A stretch of 64,000 nt of DNA from Enterocloster bolteae. Its GTDB lineage: Bacteria > Bacillota > Clostridia > Lachnospirales > Lachnospiraceae. A program made the position numbers and the translations under genes. The notes below the pieces were generated by a model. That model saw only the letters and a list, made by a program, of their open reading frames with translations, had not been told where the DNA came from and ran no database searches. The stretch spans positions 5,394,001 to 5,458,000 of the forward strand of contig NZ_CP022464.2 in assembly GCF_002234575.2 (NCBI RefSeq). The letters run 5' to 3'. Below are positions 42,283 through 50,278 of the stretch, piece after piece (positions within the stretch are counted from its first letter, which is position 1; the number at the start of each line of letters is the position of its first letter).

Positions 42283-42492
42283 TTACACCATAATCTTATT
42301 GGCCATCTCTTTGCTGATAGCAACCCTTGATTCCTTTACATTGACAATCACATTGCCATTGTTAGCTGAAACAACAGTCACACTCGCTCCCGGCACAAAC
42401 CCCATGTTCTCCAGATGACGCTTTACCTCTTCCTTGCCGCCCACCCGGACTATGGATGCCACCGTACCTTCTTTTACCAATGTCAACGGCAT
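42283..42492 (-). CDS. feoA: FeoA domain protein (2)
   Basis: A 69-residue FeoA-type SH3-like protein (VASIVRVGGKEEVKRHLENMGFVPGASVTVVSANNGNVIVNVKESRVAISKEMANKI). The turn is NNGN rather than LGDP. The ATG at 42492 lies 8 bp from AGGAG; the GTG/ATG pair upstream is too close. It is the first gene of the feo operon. Twin FeoA genes are common in clostridia. Confidence 0.92.
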   Translation of the reverse strand: MPLTLVKEGTVASIVRVGGKEEVKRHLENMGFVPGASVTVVSANNGNVIVNVKESRVAISKEMANKIMV

Positions 42493-42585
42493 ACCCATCA
42501 CTCCTCTTTCTGAACCTGATGTGATTCTGTTTCCTGAAATTTCTATATTGCAGCTGGAAAGTTATGGTATCCTAACTGCAAATTT

Positions 42586-42614
42586 AGGTTAGCACCAGTT
42601 AACCGAAATGTCAA
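42586..42614 (-). promoter_or_regulatory. feo operon promoter with overlapping dyad
   Basis: Minus-strand -35 TTGACA (42614-42609), 17-bp spacer, -10 TAACCT (42591-42586). GGTTA-N8-TAACC (42587-42604) spans the spacer and the -10, as expected for a DtxR-family repressor. TTAGG half-sites resemble the DtxR core. Confidence 0.65.
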
Positions 42615-42668
42615 TCATTTTTTTCAATTTAATTGCAGGTTTTTTGCTCTTTCAGACCTGGCGCTAAT

Positions 42669-42697
42669 TTGCGTTTCCTTTCCGGGTATGATAAAAT
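42669..42697 (+). promoter_or_regulatory. Promoter of the DtxR-family gene
   Basis: TTGCGT (42669-42674), 17-bp spacer, TAAAAT (42692-42697). A half-site AACTAACTAA lies downstream at 42722-42731, between promoter and gene. Confidence 0.6.
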
Positions 42698-42759
42698 AGA
42701 AAATAGCCGCCGCAGACTTTGAACTAACTAATATTTATCAGTGGGAGGATTTGATTAAA

Positions 42760-43149
42760 TTGAAAATACAGGAATCAGCTGAAAACTATCTGGAAACAAT
42801 CTTGATTTTAAGCCGCAAAAACCCCTATGTCCGCTCCATCGACATCGCCAACGAACTGGCCTTTTCCAAGCCCAGTGTCAGCGTGGCAATGAAGAATCTG
42901 CGTGAAAACGGTTATATCCTCATGGATGACCAGGGGCACATCACCCTCAGCAGCATGGGAAAGGAAATCGCCGAAACCATGTACGAACGCCACACCATGC
43001 TCTCCCAGTGGCTCATGTACCTTGGCGTGGATGAACAGACAGCCGCGGAGGATGCCTGCCGCATTGAACATGTGGTCAGCGCAGAAAGCTTCCGGGCCAT
43101 CAAGGACCATATTACCAAGGGGCATGAGCTTCCGGAAGACAATTTATAA
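42760..43149 (+). CDS. DtxR/MntR-family metal-dependent repressor
   Basis: A 129-residue regulator: winged HTH (AENYLETILILSRKNPYVRSIDIANELAFSKPSVSVAMKNLRENGYI) followed by the metal-binding dimerisation domain (MYERHTMLSQWLMYLGVDEQTAAEDACRIEHVVSAES) with Glu, His and Cys-Glu-His ligands. It lacks the SH3-like third domain, like MntR. The start is taken as the TTG at 42760, giving the family N terminus MKIQESAENYLE; a TTG at 42751 is also in frame but too near GGAGG. It is divergent from feoAAB and is the best candidate repressor for them and the ABC pair. Confidence 0.9.
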   Translation: MKIQESAENYLETILILSRKNPYVRSIDIANELAFSKPSVSVAMKNLRENGYILMDDQGHITLSSMGKEIAETMYERHTMLSQWLMYLGVDEQTAAEDACRIEHVVSAESFRAIKDHITKGHELPEDNL

Positions 43150-43158
43150 GGCACGCAG

Positions 43159-44517
43159 TCAGAAATATTCCTGCTGCTGTCCCTGTTGTTCTTCCGGGTT
43201 CCCCGGACCGCCGGTCCTGATATACACACTTTCCGGCCGCCCCTTGGTGGTGGTCCTGGTCTTATATGCAATCTTCAGATATCCCTCCTGCTCCAATACA
43301 GCCAGAAAACGGTTGGCGCTCCGCTTGGTGATGCCCAGCCTGAGCGCAAGGGTCCTGGCTGTGATTTCCTGCTTTTCGGAGGCGCTGATAGCAGTAAATA
43401 TTTTCTTTACTGTCAGGGGTGAAAGCTTGGACTGCACGTCCAGCACCTCACTGTTGTCCACATTAAGGAGAAGCTGGCCGCAGTCCCCCATGGGACCAAT
43501 AATCTGCTCCCTCTCATTGATCAGGTATGCCAGAGACTGCTTAAGTTCAGCCTCATGGCAGGCGTCAAGAGCATTTAACCGGGCCTGTGAAAGACTGTTC
43601 CCAAGACCGCAGCCGATGCTGAAACGGGCGGACAGCTTTTTTTCCCTCAGAAACGGGCTGAGGCGGTCCTCCTTAAAATCTCCGGTCCAGCCCGAAACAT
43701 GTTTCTTGGTAGACACGATTTCCAGCCCGTAATGGCGCCTGTGGACCGAACAGTCAATCATGGATGCCCCTATAAATTCAATCACAAGATTTTCAAGCCT
43801 CATGTAATCATAATCCAGGCCCTGGAACATCTCGCCGCCGGAACCATTTTCCGACAGTTTCACGATGATGACTCCCGGTATCTGCTCCTCCAGCTTCCTG
43901 CGCTCAATCTCATTGAGAAGCTTGTCGCACATCTCCCCCACATACCGTTTGCTGGGGAACGGGAAATAGACCTTCACGCCGGCCTCCTGCAGTGCCGGCA
44001 CAATACTGGAAAACCGCGTGACGGATAAATCAATCTTTCCTTCCTCCCAGAGCCTTACATGTTTCCCGTACTCCTCCTGCTCAATTCCCAGCATCCGCTC
44101 CATGTCAAATTCATCCGCTGAAAGCTCCCGGATATCGGGCATGGGGCTGCGCCCCTCCACAAAATCCTTTAGTCCCACTCCGAAGATTTCCACAATATCA
44201 GCGTAAACCCTTGTAAAATCCAGGTTTCTGTTCTCATTTAACAGCTTTAGAAATAAACGGTACAGGGCAGCCTCATCAGTGTTGAAAAAACAGATGGGGC
44301 GCTTTTCTTCTTTATAATAAAGATGTATCATGTGCGCAGGAAAACTGCCGGAAGTCAGGATGCCGTCAAACTCCTCCGTAACATTTTCATAGATATACTG
44401 TATATCTGAAAATGTTTTATATGTAAATATGCAATAATCAACGTCCAGGTCCCCAAGCATGGACTGGAGAAACTCTTTTATATATTCTGTTGCGATGACT
44501 GCAATCTTTCTCTTCAA
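43159..44517 (-). CDS. PrpR_N-like sensory transcriptional regulator with C-terminal HTH
   Basis: A 452-residue regulator. The N-terminal part (about 1-170) resembles the PrpR_N sensor fold (FDGILTSGSFPAHMI, FFNTDEAALYRLFLKLL). The middle (about 190-370) has degenerate GGDEF-like features (FSIGCGLGNSLSQARLNALDACHEA) with no active-site motif. The C-terminal winged helix is at about 385-440 (EITARTLALRLGITKRSANRFLAVLEQEGYLKI). A Gln-rich tail follows. The TTG at 44517, 7 bp from GGAGG, is preferred to the ATG 1 bp from it. It is divergent from the M20/MFS genes, which it probably controls through GTCTTT sites. Confidence 0.75.
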   Translation of the reverse strand: MKRKIAVIATEYIKEFLQSMLGDLDVDYCIFTYKTFSDIQYIYENVTEEFDGILTSGSFPAHMIHLYYKEEKRPICFFNTDEAALYRLFLKLLNENRNLDFTRVYADIVEIFGVGLKDFVEGRSPMPDIRELSADEFDMERMLGIEQEEYGKHVRLWEEGKIDLSVTRFSSIVPALQEAGVKVYFPFPSKRYVGEMCDKLLNEIERRKLEEQIPGVIIVKLSENGSGGEMFQGLDYDYMRLENLVIEFIGASMIDCSVHRRHYGLEIVSTKKHVSGWTGDFKEDRLSPFLREKKLSARFSIGCGLGNSLSQARLNALDACHEAELKQSLAYLINEREQIIGPMGDCGQLLLNVDNSEVLDVQSKLSPLTVKKIFTAISASEKQEITARTLALRLGITKRSANRFLAVLEQEGYLKIAYKTRTTTKGRPESVYIRTGGPGNPEEQQGQQQEYF

Positions 44518-44638
44518 TTCCATTCCTCCCAAAACCGCTTTGTCTTTTATCTTAACATAGCAAAGGAAAATCCGCATCCTCCAAATGGAAAAATCCCCGG
44601 CTTTTTGTCAATTGTGCATATAAATATTTTTTATCCCC

Positions 44639-44691
44639 TTGACAAACATGGTCTTTTTGCTATAATAAAGACACGTCTTTATATAGTCTTT
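44639..44691 (+). promoter_or_regulatory. Promoter and GTCTTT repeats of the M20/MFS operon
   Basis: TTGACA (44639-44644), 16-bp spacer, TATAAT (44661-44666), close to consensus. GTCTTT occurs at 44651, 44675 and 44686, and its complement AAAGAC at 44667, where AAAGAC-ac-GTCTTT forms a perfect dyad covering the start site. These are likely operators of the divergent regulator. Confidence 0.7.
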
Positions 44692-44715
44692 TTATATTCC
44701 AAGGAGGGTACCGCA

Positions 44716-45888
44716 ATGAACGAATTCTTACGACGAGCAAAGGAACTCGAACACCAGATGCAGAAGGACCGCCGCTACCTGCACCAGCATGCCGAAGCAG
44801 GGGAACACCTGCCCGGAACCACTAAATATGTCATGGAACGCCTTTCTTCCATAGGGCTTTCCCCCCGGGAAATCTGCGACTCAGGCATCACTGCCCTGAT
44901 TGAGGGCAGCTGCCCCGGCAAGACCATACTTCTCAGAGCTGACATGGATGCGCTCCCCATGAAAGAGATGAACAGTCTTCCCTTTCAGACAGTCACGGAG
45001 GCGGCCCACAACTGCGGACATGACATACATACCGCCATGCTTCTTGCTGCTGCCCAGATTCTGCATGAGCGCAGAGATGAGCTCTGCGGCAGCGTCAAGC
45101 TGATGTTCCAGCCGGCGGAAGAGGTTTTTACTGGTTCTGAGAACATGATTAAGGCGGGAATTCTTTCCAATCCCACGGTAGATGCCGCCATGGGCATACA
45201 TGTGATGTTAGATACCCCGGTTCCCTCCCTCAACTATGGCACGGGCTTCATGACGTCCTCCTGCGACGGTTTTAAAATCACGGTAAAAGGTGTGGGCTGC
45301 CATGGGGCCATGCCTCATCTGGGTATTGATCCCATCAATGTGGGCTTTCATATTTACAGCGCCTTCCAGAATCTCATAGCCAGGGAGTGTGATCCAGGCG
45401 AGAAGGCAAGTCTTACCCTGGGTGCGTTTAATGCGGGAAACACCTCCAACATTATTCCTGACAGCGCCGTACTCATGGGCACCCTGCGCACCTATAACAA
45501 GGACTTGCGCGCCAGGCTTGTAAAAAGGATGCATGAGATTGCAGAATACACGGGAAAGGTCTTTGGAGTGGCCATTGAATACGAATCCCTCTCCGAGGTG
45601 CCCTCCACCTGCTCTGACCCGGATCTTACCAGGGAGCTGGCAGAATATGCCTCTGAGGTGGTTCCTGATTTCATCAAACACACCGATTACTCCGTAACAC
45701 CTTCCGATGACTTTGCCCGCGTGTCCGAAAAGGTCCCCACCGTCTACTTCATGATAGGATGCAGGGTGGATGGGTGCACGGTTCAGCACCATAATCCGGG
45801 CGTATTATTCGATGAAACCGTCATGCCCTACGGGGCCGCAGTACACGCAGCCTGCGCATTTAACTGGCTGAACAGGAGGAACGCATAA
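44716..45888 (+). CDS. M20-family amidohydrolase (IAA/hippurate hydrolase type)
   Basis: A 390-residue metallopeptidase-fold hydrolase. LRADMDALPM, NCGHDIHTAMLL, FQPAEE and the C-terminal HHNPGV carry the metal-binding Asp/His/Glu/Cys residues, and the dimerisation domain (GFKITVKGVGCHGAMPHLGIDPI) is typical of N-acyl amino-acid amidohydrolases. It cleaves an amide, for example an N-acylated amino acid. AAGGAGGG lies 8 bp before 44716; the earlier frame runs over the promoter. It overlaps the MFS gene by one base, implying the transporter brings in its substrate. Confidence 0.88.
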   Translation: MNEFLRRAKELEHQMQKDRRYLHQHAEAGEHLPGTTKYVMERLSSIGLSPREICDSGITALIEGSCPGKTILLRADMDALPMKEMNSLPFQTVTEAAHNCGHDIHTAMLLAAAQILHERRDELCGSVKLMFQPAEEVFTGSENMIKAGILSNPTVDAAMGIHVMLDTPVPSLNYGTGFMTSSCDGFKITVKGVGCHGAMPHLGIDPINVGFHIYSAFQNLIARECDPGEKASLTLGAFNAGNTSNIIPDSAVLMGTLRTYNKDLRARLVKRMHEIAEYTGKVFGVAIEYESLSEVPSTCSDPDLTRELAEYASEVVPDFIKHTDYSVTPSDDFARVSEKVPTVYFMIGCRVDGCTVQHHNPGVLFDETVMPYGAAVHAACAFNWLNRRNA

Positions 45889-47213
45889 TGGAACGCAAAA
45901 AAATATACTATGGCTGGTTCGTTGTCTTTGGTTGTCTCATGATTACATGTACCATGGTGCCCCCCATCATGGCGCTCAGCAATAAATTCCTGATACAGGT
46001 TACGGGTGAGCTCCAGATTTCCAGAAGCGCCTTCACCCTGGCCAATACCATTCTCCAGGGTCTCGGAATCTTCCTGTCCCCTGTTGTGTCGGCCAGGCTT
46101 GCAAGAGGCAACATGAAACGGATTCAGACCGTCAGCATTATCGGCTTTGTCCTTTCCTACGCTTCCTTCTCCCTTGCCACCAATGTGATTCATCTATACA
46201 TTTCCTCCTTCTTTACCGGTATTTTCTTTTTAAACGCTTCCCTGATTCCGGTGAGCATGATGATTACCAACTGGTTTGTCAAAAAGAGAGGACTTGCCAT
46301 GAGCATTGCCATGGCCGGAATCGGCGTGGGCGGCACCATCTTCAGCCCTGTGATCACATGGCTGCTGGGGGCATATGGCTGGAGGAGCACCTACCGGATC
46401 ATGGCACTCATTATCCTGGTACTGGCCCTTCCCGCTGCCCTGTTCATCCTCAGAAAACGTCCGGAGGACATGGGACTTTTACCCTATGGCAGCCAGGATT
46501 CCACCATTGAGAATTCCTCCCTTCAGGATTCCTCCTCCAGGGATGCCGCCTCCAAACGAATCCCCCAAAAGGCAGACGTGATGTTTCCGCTGAGCGTAAA
46601 GGAATCCAGGACAAAGCTGTTCTTTATCCTTTTCATATTCGGCATGCTGTGCAACGGACTGATTAATACGGGCTCCCTGGGCCACTTCCCTCCGGCCATC
46701 GAGGAACTTCAGGGCCCCCAGGTACAGGCATTAATCATCTCCCTGTATTCCATGATTGGCATTTTCGGGAAGCTGGTCCTTGGATGGCTCAATGACAGGT
46801 TCGGCGTTGTGGCCAGTACTGCTTTTGGATGCATCACCTTTGCCCTTTCCTTTATCTTCATCCTGTTTGGCCAGAATATCAGCATGCTCTACATCATGGC
46901 CTTCCTCTTCGGCCTGGGAGATGCTATCGGCACCGTCACCCCTCCGCTTATCACCTCCGCCATCTTTGGCGCTGAAAAATACGGCGAGGCATACGGAATC
47001 GCCAACAGCTTTACACAAATCGGCCTTTCCCTGGGAGCGCTCATGGTGGCTGCCATATACGACACCAGCGGCTCCTACAACACAGCCTGGATTCTCCTTC
47101 TTATCCTGACCCTGGGCGCCTTCGCGGGATGGGTGGGCGCGTATGCTGCATCCAGAAAATACTGCCGAAAGCCTGCGGCGGGCAATACGCAGAATATGCA
47201 GGCCGCGCAATAA
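45888..47213 (+). CDS. MFS transporter, oxalate/formate-antiporter-like
   Basis: A 441-residue carrier with 12 helices and a central polar loop with a Ser/Asp-rich repeat (SSLQDSSSRD) near residue 210. YYGWFVVFGCLMI, GIGVGGTIFSPVI and the GWRSTYR loop are typical of the OFA/monocarboxylate group. Start ATG overlaps the hydrolase stop (TAATG). It probably imports the N-acyl substrate or exports a carboxylate product. Confidence 0.85.
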   Translation: MERKKIYYGWFVVFGCLMITCTMVPPIMALSNKFLIQVTGELQISRSAFTLANTILQGLGIFLSPVVSARLARGNMKRIQTVSIIGFVLSYASFSLATNVIHLYISSFFTGIFFLNASLIPVSMMITNWFVKKRGLAMSIAMAGIGVGGTIFSPVITWLLGAYGWRSTYRIMALIILVLALPAALFILRKRPEDMGLLPYGSQDSTIENSSLQDSSSRDAASKRIPQKADVMFPLSVKESRTKLFFILFIFGMLCNGLINTGSLGHFPPAIEELQGPQVQALIISLYSMIGIFGKLVLGWLNDRFGVVASTAFGCITFALSFIFILFGQNISMLYIMAFLFGLGDAIGTVTPPLITSAIFGAEKYGEAYGIANSFTQIGLSLGALMVAAIYDTSGSYNTAWILLLILTLGAFAGWVGAYAASRKYCRKPAAGNTQNMQAAQ

Positions 47214-47224
47214 AACCGGAAGCA

Positions 47225-47272
47225 AAGCGCCCTCAAACCATTCAAGTATGCCTGAATGGTTTGAGGGCGCTT
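47225..47272. terminator. Long bidirectional terminator
   Basis: A perfect 20-bp stem (47225-47244 with 47253-47272) with an 8-base loop, followed by CTTTTC on the plus strand and by GCTTTGC on the minus strand. It closes the M20/MFS operon; its length suggests a second role as a barrier to the convergent sirtuin operon. Confidence 0.85.
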
Positions 47273-47391
47273 CTTTTCATGCTTCTTTTTCATTTGTATT
47301 TGATTCTGTATTCCGCTACATAAAGATGCCGGTATGCCGCAAGTAAAAAGTGCCGGCAGCTTCAGCCTCTGGAACGTCTGTAAAAACATTC

Positions 47392-48216
47392 TTATGACAA
47401 CAGTTTTTCATATAATTCCCTGTCCCCATCCTTAAACACATTAAAAACAATCCGGTCAAAGGCCGCTTTGCGCTGTTTTATGAATTTCGTCACTGTATCC
47501 ACCGCAATCTCAGCCCCCTTATCATTGGGAAAATGGAATTCCCCGGTAGAAATACAGCAGAAGGCGATGCTCCTTAATCCCTGGTCCGCAGCTGCCTCCA
47601 GGCAGGAAACATAACAGTTTCTCAGGTCCTGTTTCAGTTCTTTTGTCAGCCTCATTCCCACCACAGGTCCCACGGTGTGAATCACATACCGGCAGGGAAG
47701 GCAGAACCCCGGCGTCAGCACTGCCCTTCCGACAGGCTCCTCATAATCCGGGTCCTCCCTGCGCCTGTCATCCATATACCGGCTGCAGGCCTCACGCAGC
47801 CTCAGACCTGCAGCGGAATGAATGGCGTTGTCAATACAGCCGTGGCATGGCACAAAGCACCCCAGCATACGGGAATTGGCCGCGTTGACAATGGCATCTG
47901 CCTGCAGCCGTGTAATATCGCCCTGCCATATGGATATACGGTCCCCAAACAGGACGCCGCTTCCATATTGCTCCTTTACGGTTGGTATGTCAGCCAGGCT
48001 CACAATTCCCTTTTCCCTGGCTTCCTCCCTCAGGAATTCATCCTGAATCTCCAGGAATCCGGCAGGCAGTGGCCCGGGCATACGGATATTCATAAGGGAA
48101 CGCATGACCCTGCGCCGGTCCCGGGGCCTTACCTCCATGTCCCTGAAGCTGACCGAATCCTTCTTAAGTTCTTCCACAATATAGTTAAGACGTGCTTCCT
48201 GGCCCATCTGCTTCAT
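47392..48216 (-). CDS. Zinc-containing macrodomain protein (ADP-ribosyl hydrolase)
   Basis: A 274-residue protein: an N-terminal helical extension (about 1-100) and a macrodomain (about 110-270). IWQGDITRLQADAIVNAANSRMLGCF is the ADP-ribose loop, and CFVPCHGCIDNAIHSAAG holds the Cys/His zinc cluster of sirtuin-linked macrodomains. These remove ADP-ribose from protein. The ATG at 48216 overlaps the sirtuin stop by ATGA; a longer in-frame start eight codons earlier lacks a better site. Coupling to the sirtuin gene supports a modify-and-erase pair. Confidence 0.88.
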   Translation of the reverse strand: MKQMGQEARLNYIVEELKKDSVSFRDMEVRPRDRRRVMRSLMNIRMPGPLPAGFLEIQDEFLREEAREKGIVSLADIPTVKEQYGSGVLFGDRISIWQGDITRLQADAIVNAANSRMLGCFVPCHGCIDNAIHSAAGLRLREACSRYMDDRRREDPDYEEPVGRAVLTPGFCLPCRYVIHTVGPVVGMRLTKELKQDLRNCYVSCLEAAADQGLRSIAFCCISTGEFHFPNDKGAEIAVDTVTKFIKQRKAAFDRIVFNVFKDGDRELYEKLLS

Positions 48217-49232
48217 GGCTGACAGCTCCCTTCTCCCCAACCGGCCCCGTCATTGCATCCTGCGTCTGTTCCTGCCAGATGCTCCAGCACATGCGCGATG
48301 TCAGCCTTCAGCACCAGTGACCGGTCCATGATGTCATCCGGCACCCACGCCTGCTCCAGATTGACGCTGATATAAAATGCCTGTTTCCACTGCTTTGTCA
48401 TTCTCCAGAAGGGGTATTTTATAATGCCGGGCGTGTTCATACCCACCCCTAATTCCAGGAAAACCAGTGTTTTTTCCTGATTATTGCGCAGAAATGTTTC
48501 ATACCGTACCGCTGCCCGGTACCACGCCTCATCCTCCACAAAGTTACCGTCGCACCTCAGATGTACTTCCATGTCGCCTCCGCACACCGGACACTTGGGC
48601 ACCTGACAGGAGGGAATCCTGCAGTCCTTCTGTTCCCTCAGCATGGCCCGGATCTGCGCCTCATTGTCATACAGTCTCTTATGGCATGCCTGTTTGCACT
48701 GGAACAGCCCGTAGTCTCCCTGGGTTGCAAATATACACTCGTCCTGAAAACCGGCCAGCCAGAACTGGTGGTCCACATTGGTGGTCAGGACAAAGTGGTT
48801 TTTATCCTTCATCATGGCATACAAATCCCTGTACAGCTTTGCCGCCGGCATGTCGTACCTGTTATAATAAATATGGCGGCTCCAATAGGCCCACTTCTCC
48901 TCCTGGGTGGGAAACGGATAGAACCCCGCTGAGTACATGTCCCTCATGCCGTACCGTTCTATGAATTCCCTAAAATGATCCTCAAACCGCCTGCCTGCAT
49001 AGGTCAGGCCGGCCGCAGCAGACAAGCCGCTTCCTGCTCCGATGACAACAGCGTCAGCCTGCTCCAGACGCCGTTTCAGCGCCAGGAGACAATCCCCATA
49101 TGCGGGATTCGGGTCTCCGATATCCTTTTCATCCTTTTTCTGTGCTTCGGTTTCCTGCACTGCGGTTTTCTGCATTCCAGTTTCCTGTATTCCAGTTTCC
49201 TGCGCTGCGGTTTTCTGTCCTCTGCCTTTCAT
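48213..49232 (-). CDS. SirTM-type sirtuin (protein ADP-ribosyltransferase candidate)
   Basis: A 339-residue sirtuin-fold protein. The NAD site reads VVIGAGSGLSAAAGL, then TTNVDHQF, and the position of the catalytic His-Gly reads ATQGDYG, with Gln in place of His. A zinc ribbon follows (Cys residues in CKQACHK and CPVCGG). The Gln substitution and linkage to a zinc macrodomain are hallmarks of class M sirtuins, which ADP-ribosylate proteins rather than deacylate. The first 40 residues are a low-complexity stretch of repeated QETGxQETG units, unlike the family. The lipoyl/GcvH-like target genes of the staphylococcal operons are not here. Confidence 0.85.
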   Translation of the reverse strand: MKGRGQKTAAQETGIQETGMQKTAVQETEAQKKDEKDIGDPNPAYGDCLLALKRRLEQADAVVIGAGSGLSAAAGLTYAGRRFEDHFREFIERYGMRDMYSAGFYPFPTQEEKWAYWSRHIYYNRYDMPAAKLYRDLYAMMKDKNHFVLTTNVDHQFWLAGFQDECIFATQGDYGLFQCKQACHKRLYDNEAQIRAMLREQKDCRIPSCQVPKCPVCGGDMEVHLRCDGNFVEDEAWYRAAVRYETFLRNNQEKTLVFLELGVGMNTPGIIKYPFWRMTKQWKQAFYISVNLEQAWVPDDIMDRSLVLKADIAHVLEHLAGTDAGCNDGAGWGEGSCQP

Positions 49233-49362
49233 ATTTCCACTTCCCTTTGATTCATTTTGCCGTCATACTTTCTTTATTCCCGTTTTTTCTCTTCTGTTCC
49301 CGCCTGATGCCTTCGGGTATCTCCTGTTCTAACCCCCAGGGGTCACGCCTCCTGTCATCTTT

Positions 49363-50049
49363 TCAGCTGCCTCTCCCATCGTCCTTCCGCCATTGTCCCG
49401 CCGTTGTCCCGTCCTCCTCCCGGCGCACTACTGCTCCGAACGGACATACCTCCAGACAGTTTCCGCACCGGATGCAGTGCTCTTTCTGTATTTCAAAGGG
49501 CACTTGTGCCGTGGTTATACACGTTTGGGGGCATTTGGAAAGACAGTTTCCACATCCGCGGCATTGCCTGGTGATAAAATATCCGCCTGCTTCCTCCTTA
49601 TCCCAATCCCCAATTAAAAATCCCTTCCTGGTAATAGGTTTTACGGATAAATCAAAATACTCTCCCCTGCCCCGGGTTACACAAAATACGGTTATGGCCA
49701 TGCGGCTCTCCTTATCAGGATATATCTCAGCCATATAAGGATTTTCTTCAAATACCCTGTCTACCAGTCCTGCACCCAGTTCCTTCACCTCGCCCCGGAT
49801 GGATATGGCCTTTTTGCTGAGAGAACCCCCGCCTCCCGTCATTCCGCTGATGGCCACATACTTCCGCTCTGTCAGCTGCCGGTAAAATTCCTTGCCCTTG
49901 GCTGTAATAAAATAAAGGGTATTTTCATCTGCCAGCATAATGTCAATGACCCTGGCCGCCGGATGTCCGTCCCTGTCCACAGTGGCAAATACCACGGAAT
50001 GGATATCATCCTTTAATATGTTCAGATAATCCCCTGTATCCAATGTCAT
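49363..50049 (-). CDS. Flavin-binding pyridoxamine-oxidase-like protein with 2[4Fe-4S] ferredoxin domain
   Basis: A 228-residue fusion. Residues 1-150 form an FMN-binding split barrel (VVFATVDRDGHPAARVIDIMLADENTLYFITAKGKEFYRQL, YVAISG). Residues 165-228 hold two iron-sulfur motifs (CRGCGNCLSKCPQTC and CIRCGNCLEVCPFGA). It should shuttle electrons between ferredoxin-type clusters and flavin. The ATG at 50049 follows AAGGACGGG. It lies 130 bp downstream of nothing coding and upstream of the sirtuin pair in reading direction, so it may be part of that module; this is not proven. Confidence 0.82.
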   Translation of the reverse strand: MTLDTGDYLNILKDDIHSVVFATVDRDGHPAARVIDIMLADENTLYFITAKGKEFYRQLTERKYVAISGMTGGGGSLSKKAISIRGEVKELGAGLVDRVFEENPYMAEIYPDKESRMAITVFCVTRGRGEYFDLSVKPITRKGFLIGDWDKEEAGGYFITRQCRGCGNCLSKCPQTCITTAQVPFEIQKEHCIRCGNCLEVCPFGAVVRREEDGTTAGQWRKDDGRGS

Positions 50050-50156
50050 CCCGTCCTTTCCAGGGCCTCCGCCCAATCTGCCTTCATTATACCCCATCCG
50101 GGAAACGTGGTAAATTACGCACTATAAAGTGCCATGGTTTCCAAAAGATACTGCCG

Positions 50157-50210
50157 GTGTGCCTGCCAGTTTCGTGCTTTCCAGTGTGCCTGCCAGCTTC
50201 GTGCTTTCCA
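50157..50210. repeat. Two tandem 27-bp repeats
   Basis: Units at 50157-50183 and 50184-50210 share GTGTGCCTGCCAG and TTCGTGCTTTCCA, with one mismatch. They lie in the gap between the flavin/ferredoxin gene and the permease gene and look like a minisatellite or paired protein site. Confidence 0.8.
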
Positions 50211-50278
50211 ATTTCATTTCCCCCCATCTGCCCCGCCAAAGAGTCCGCGCTCCGCTCCGGGGCCAGAGTATTGAACCA

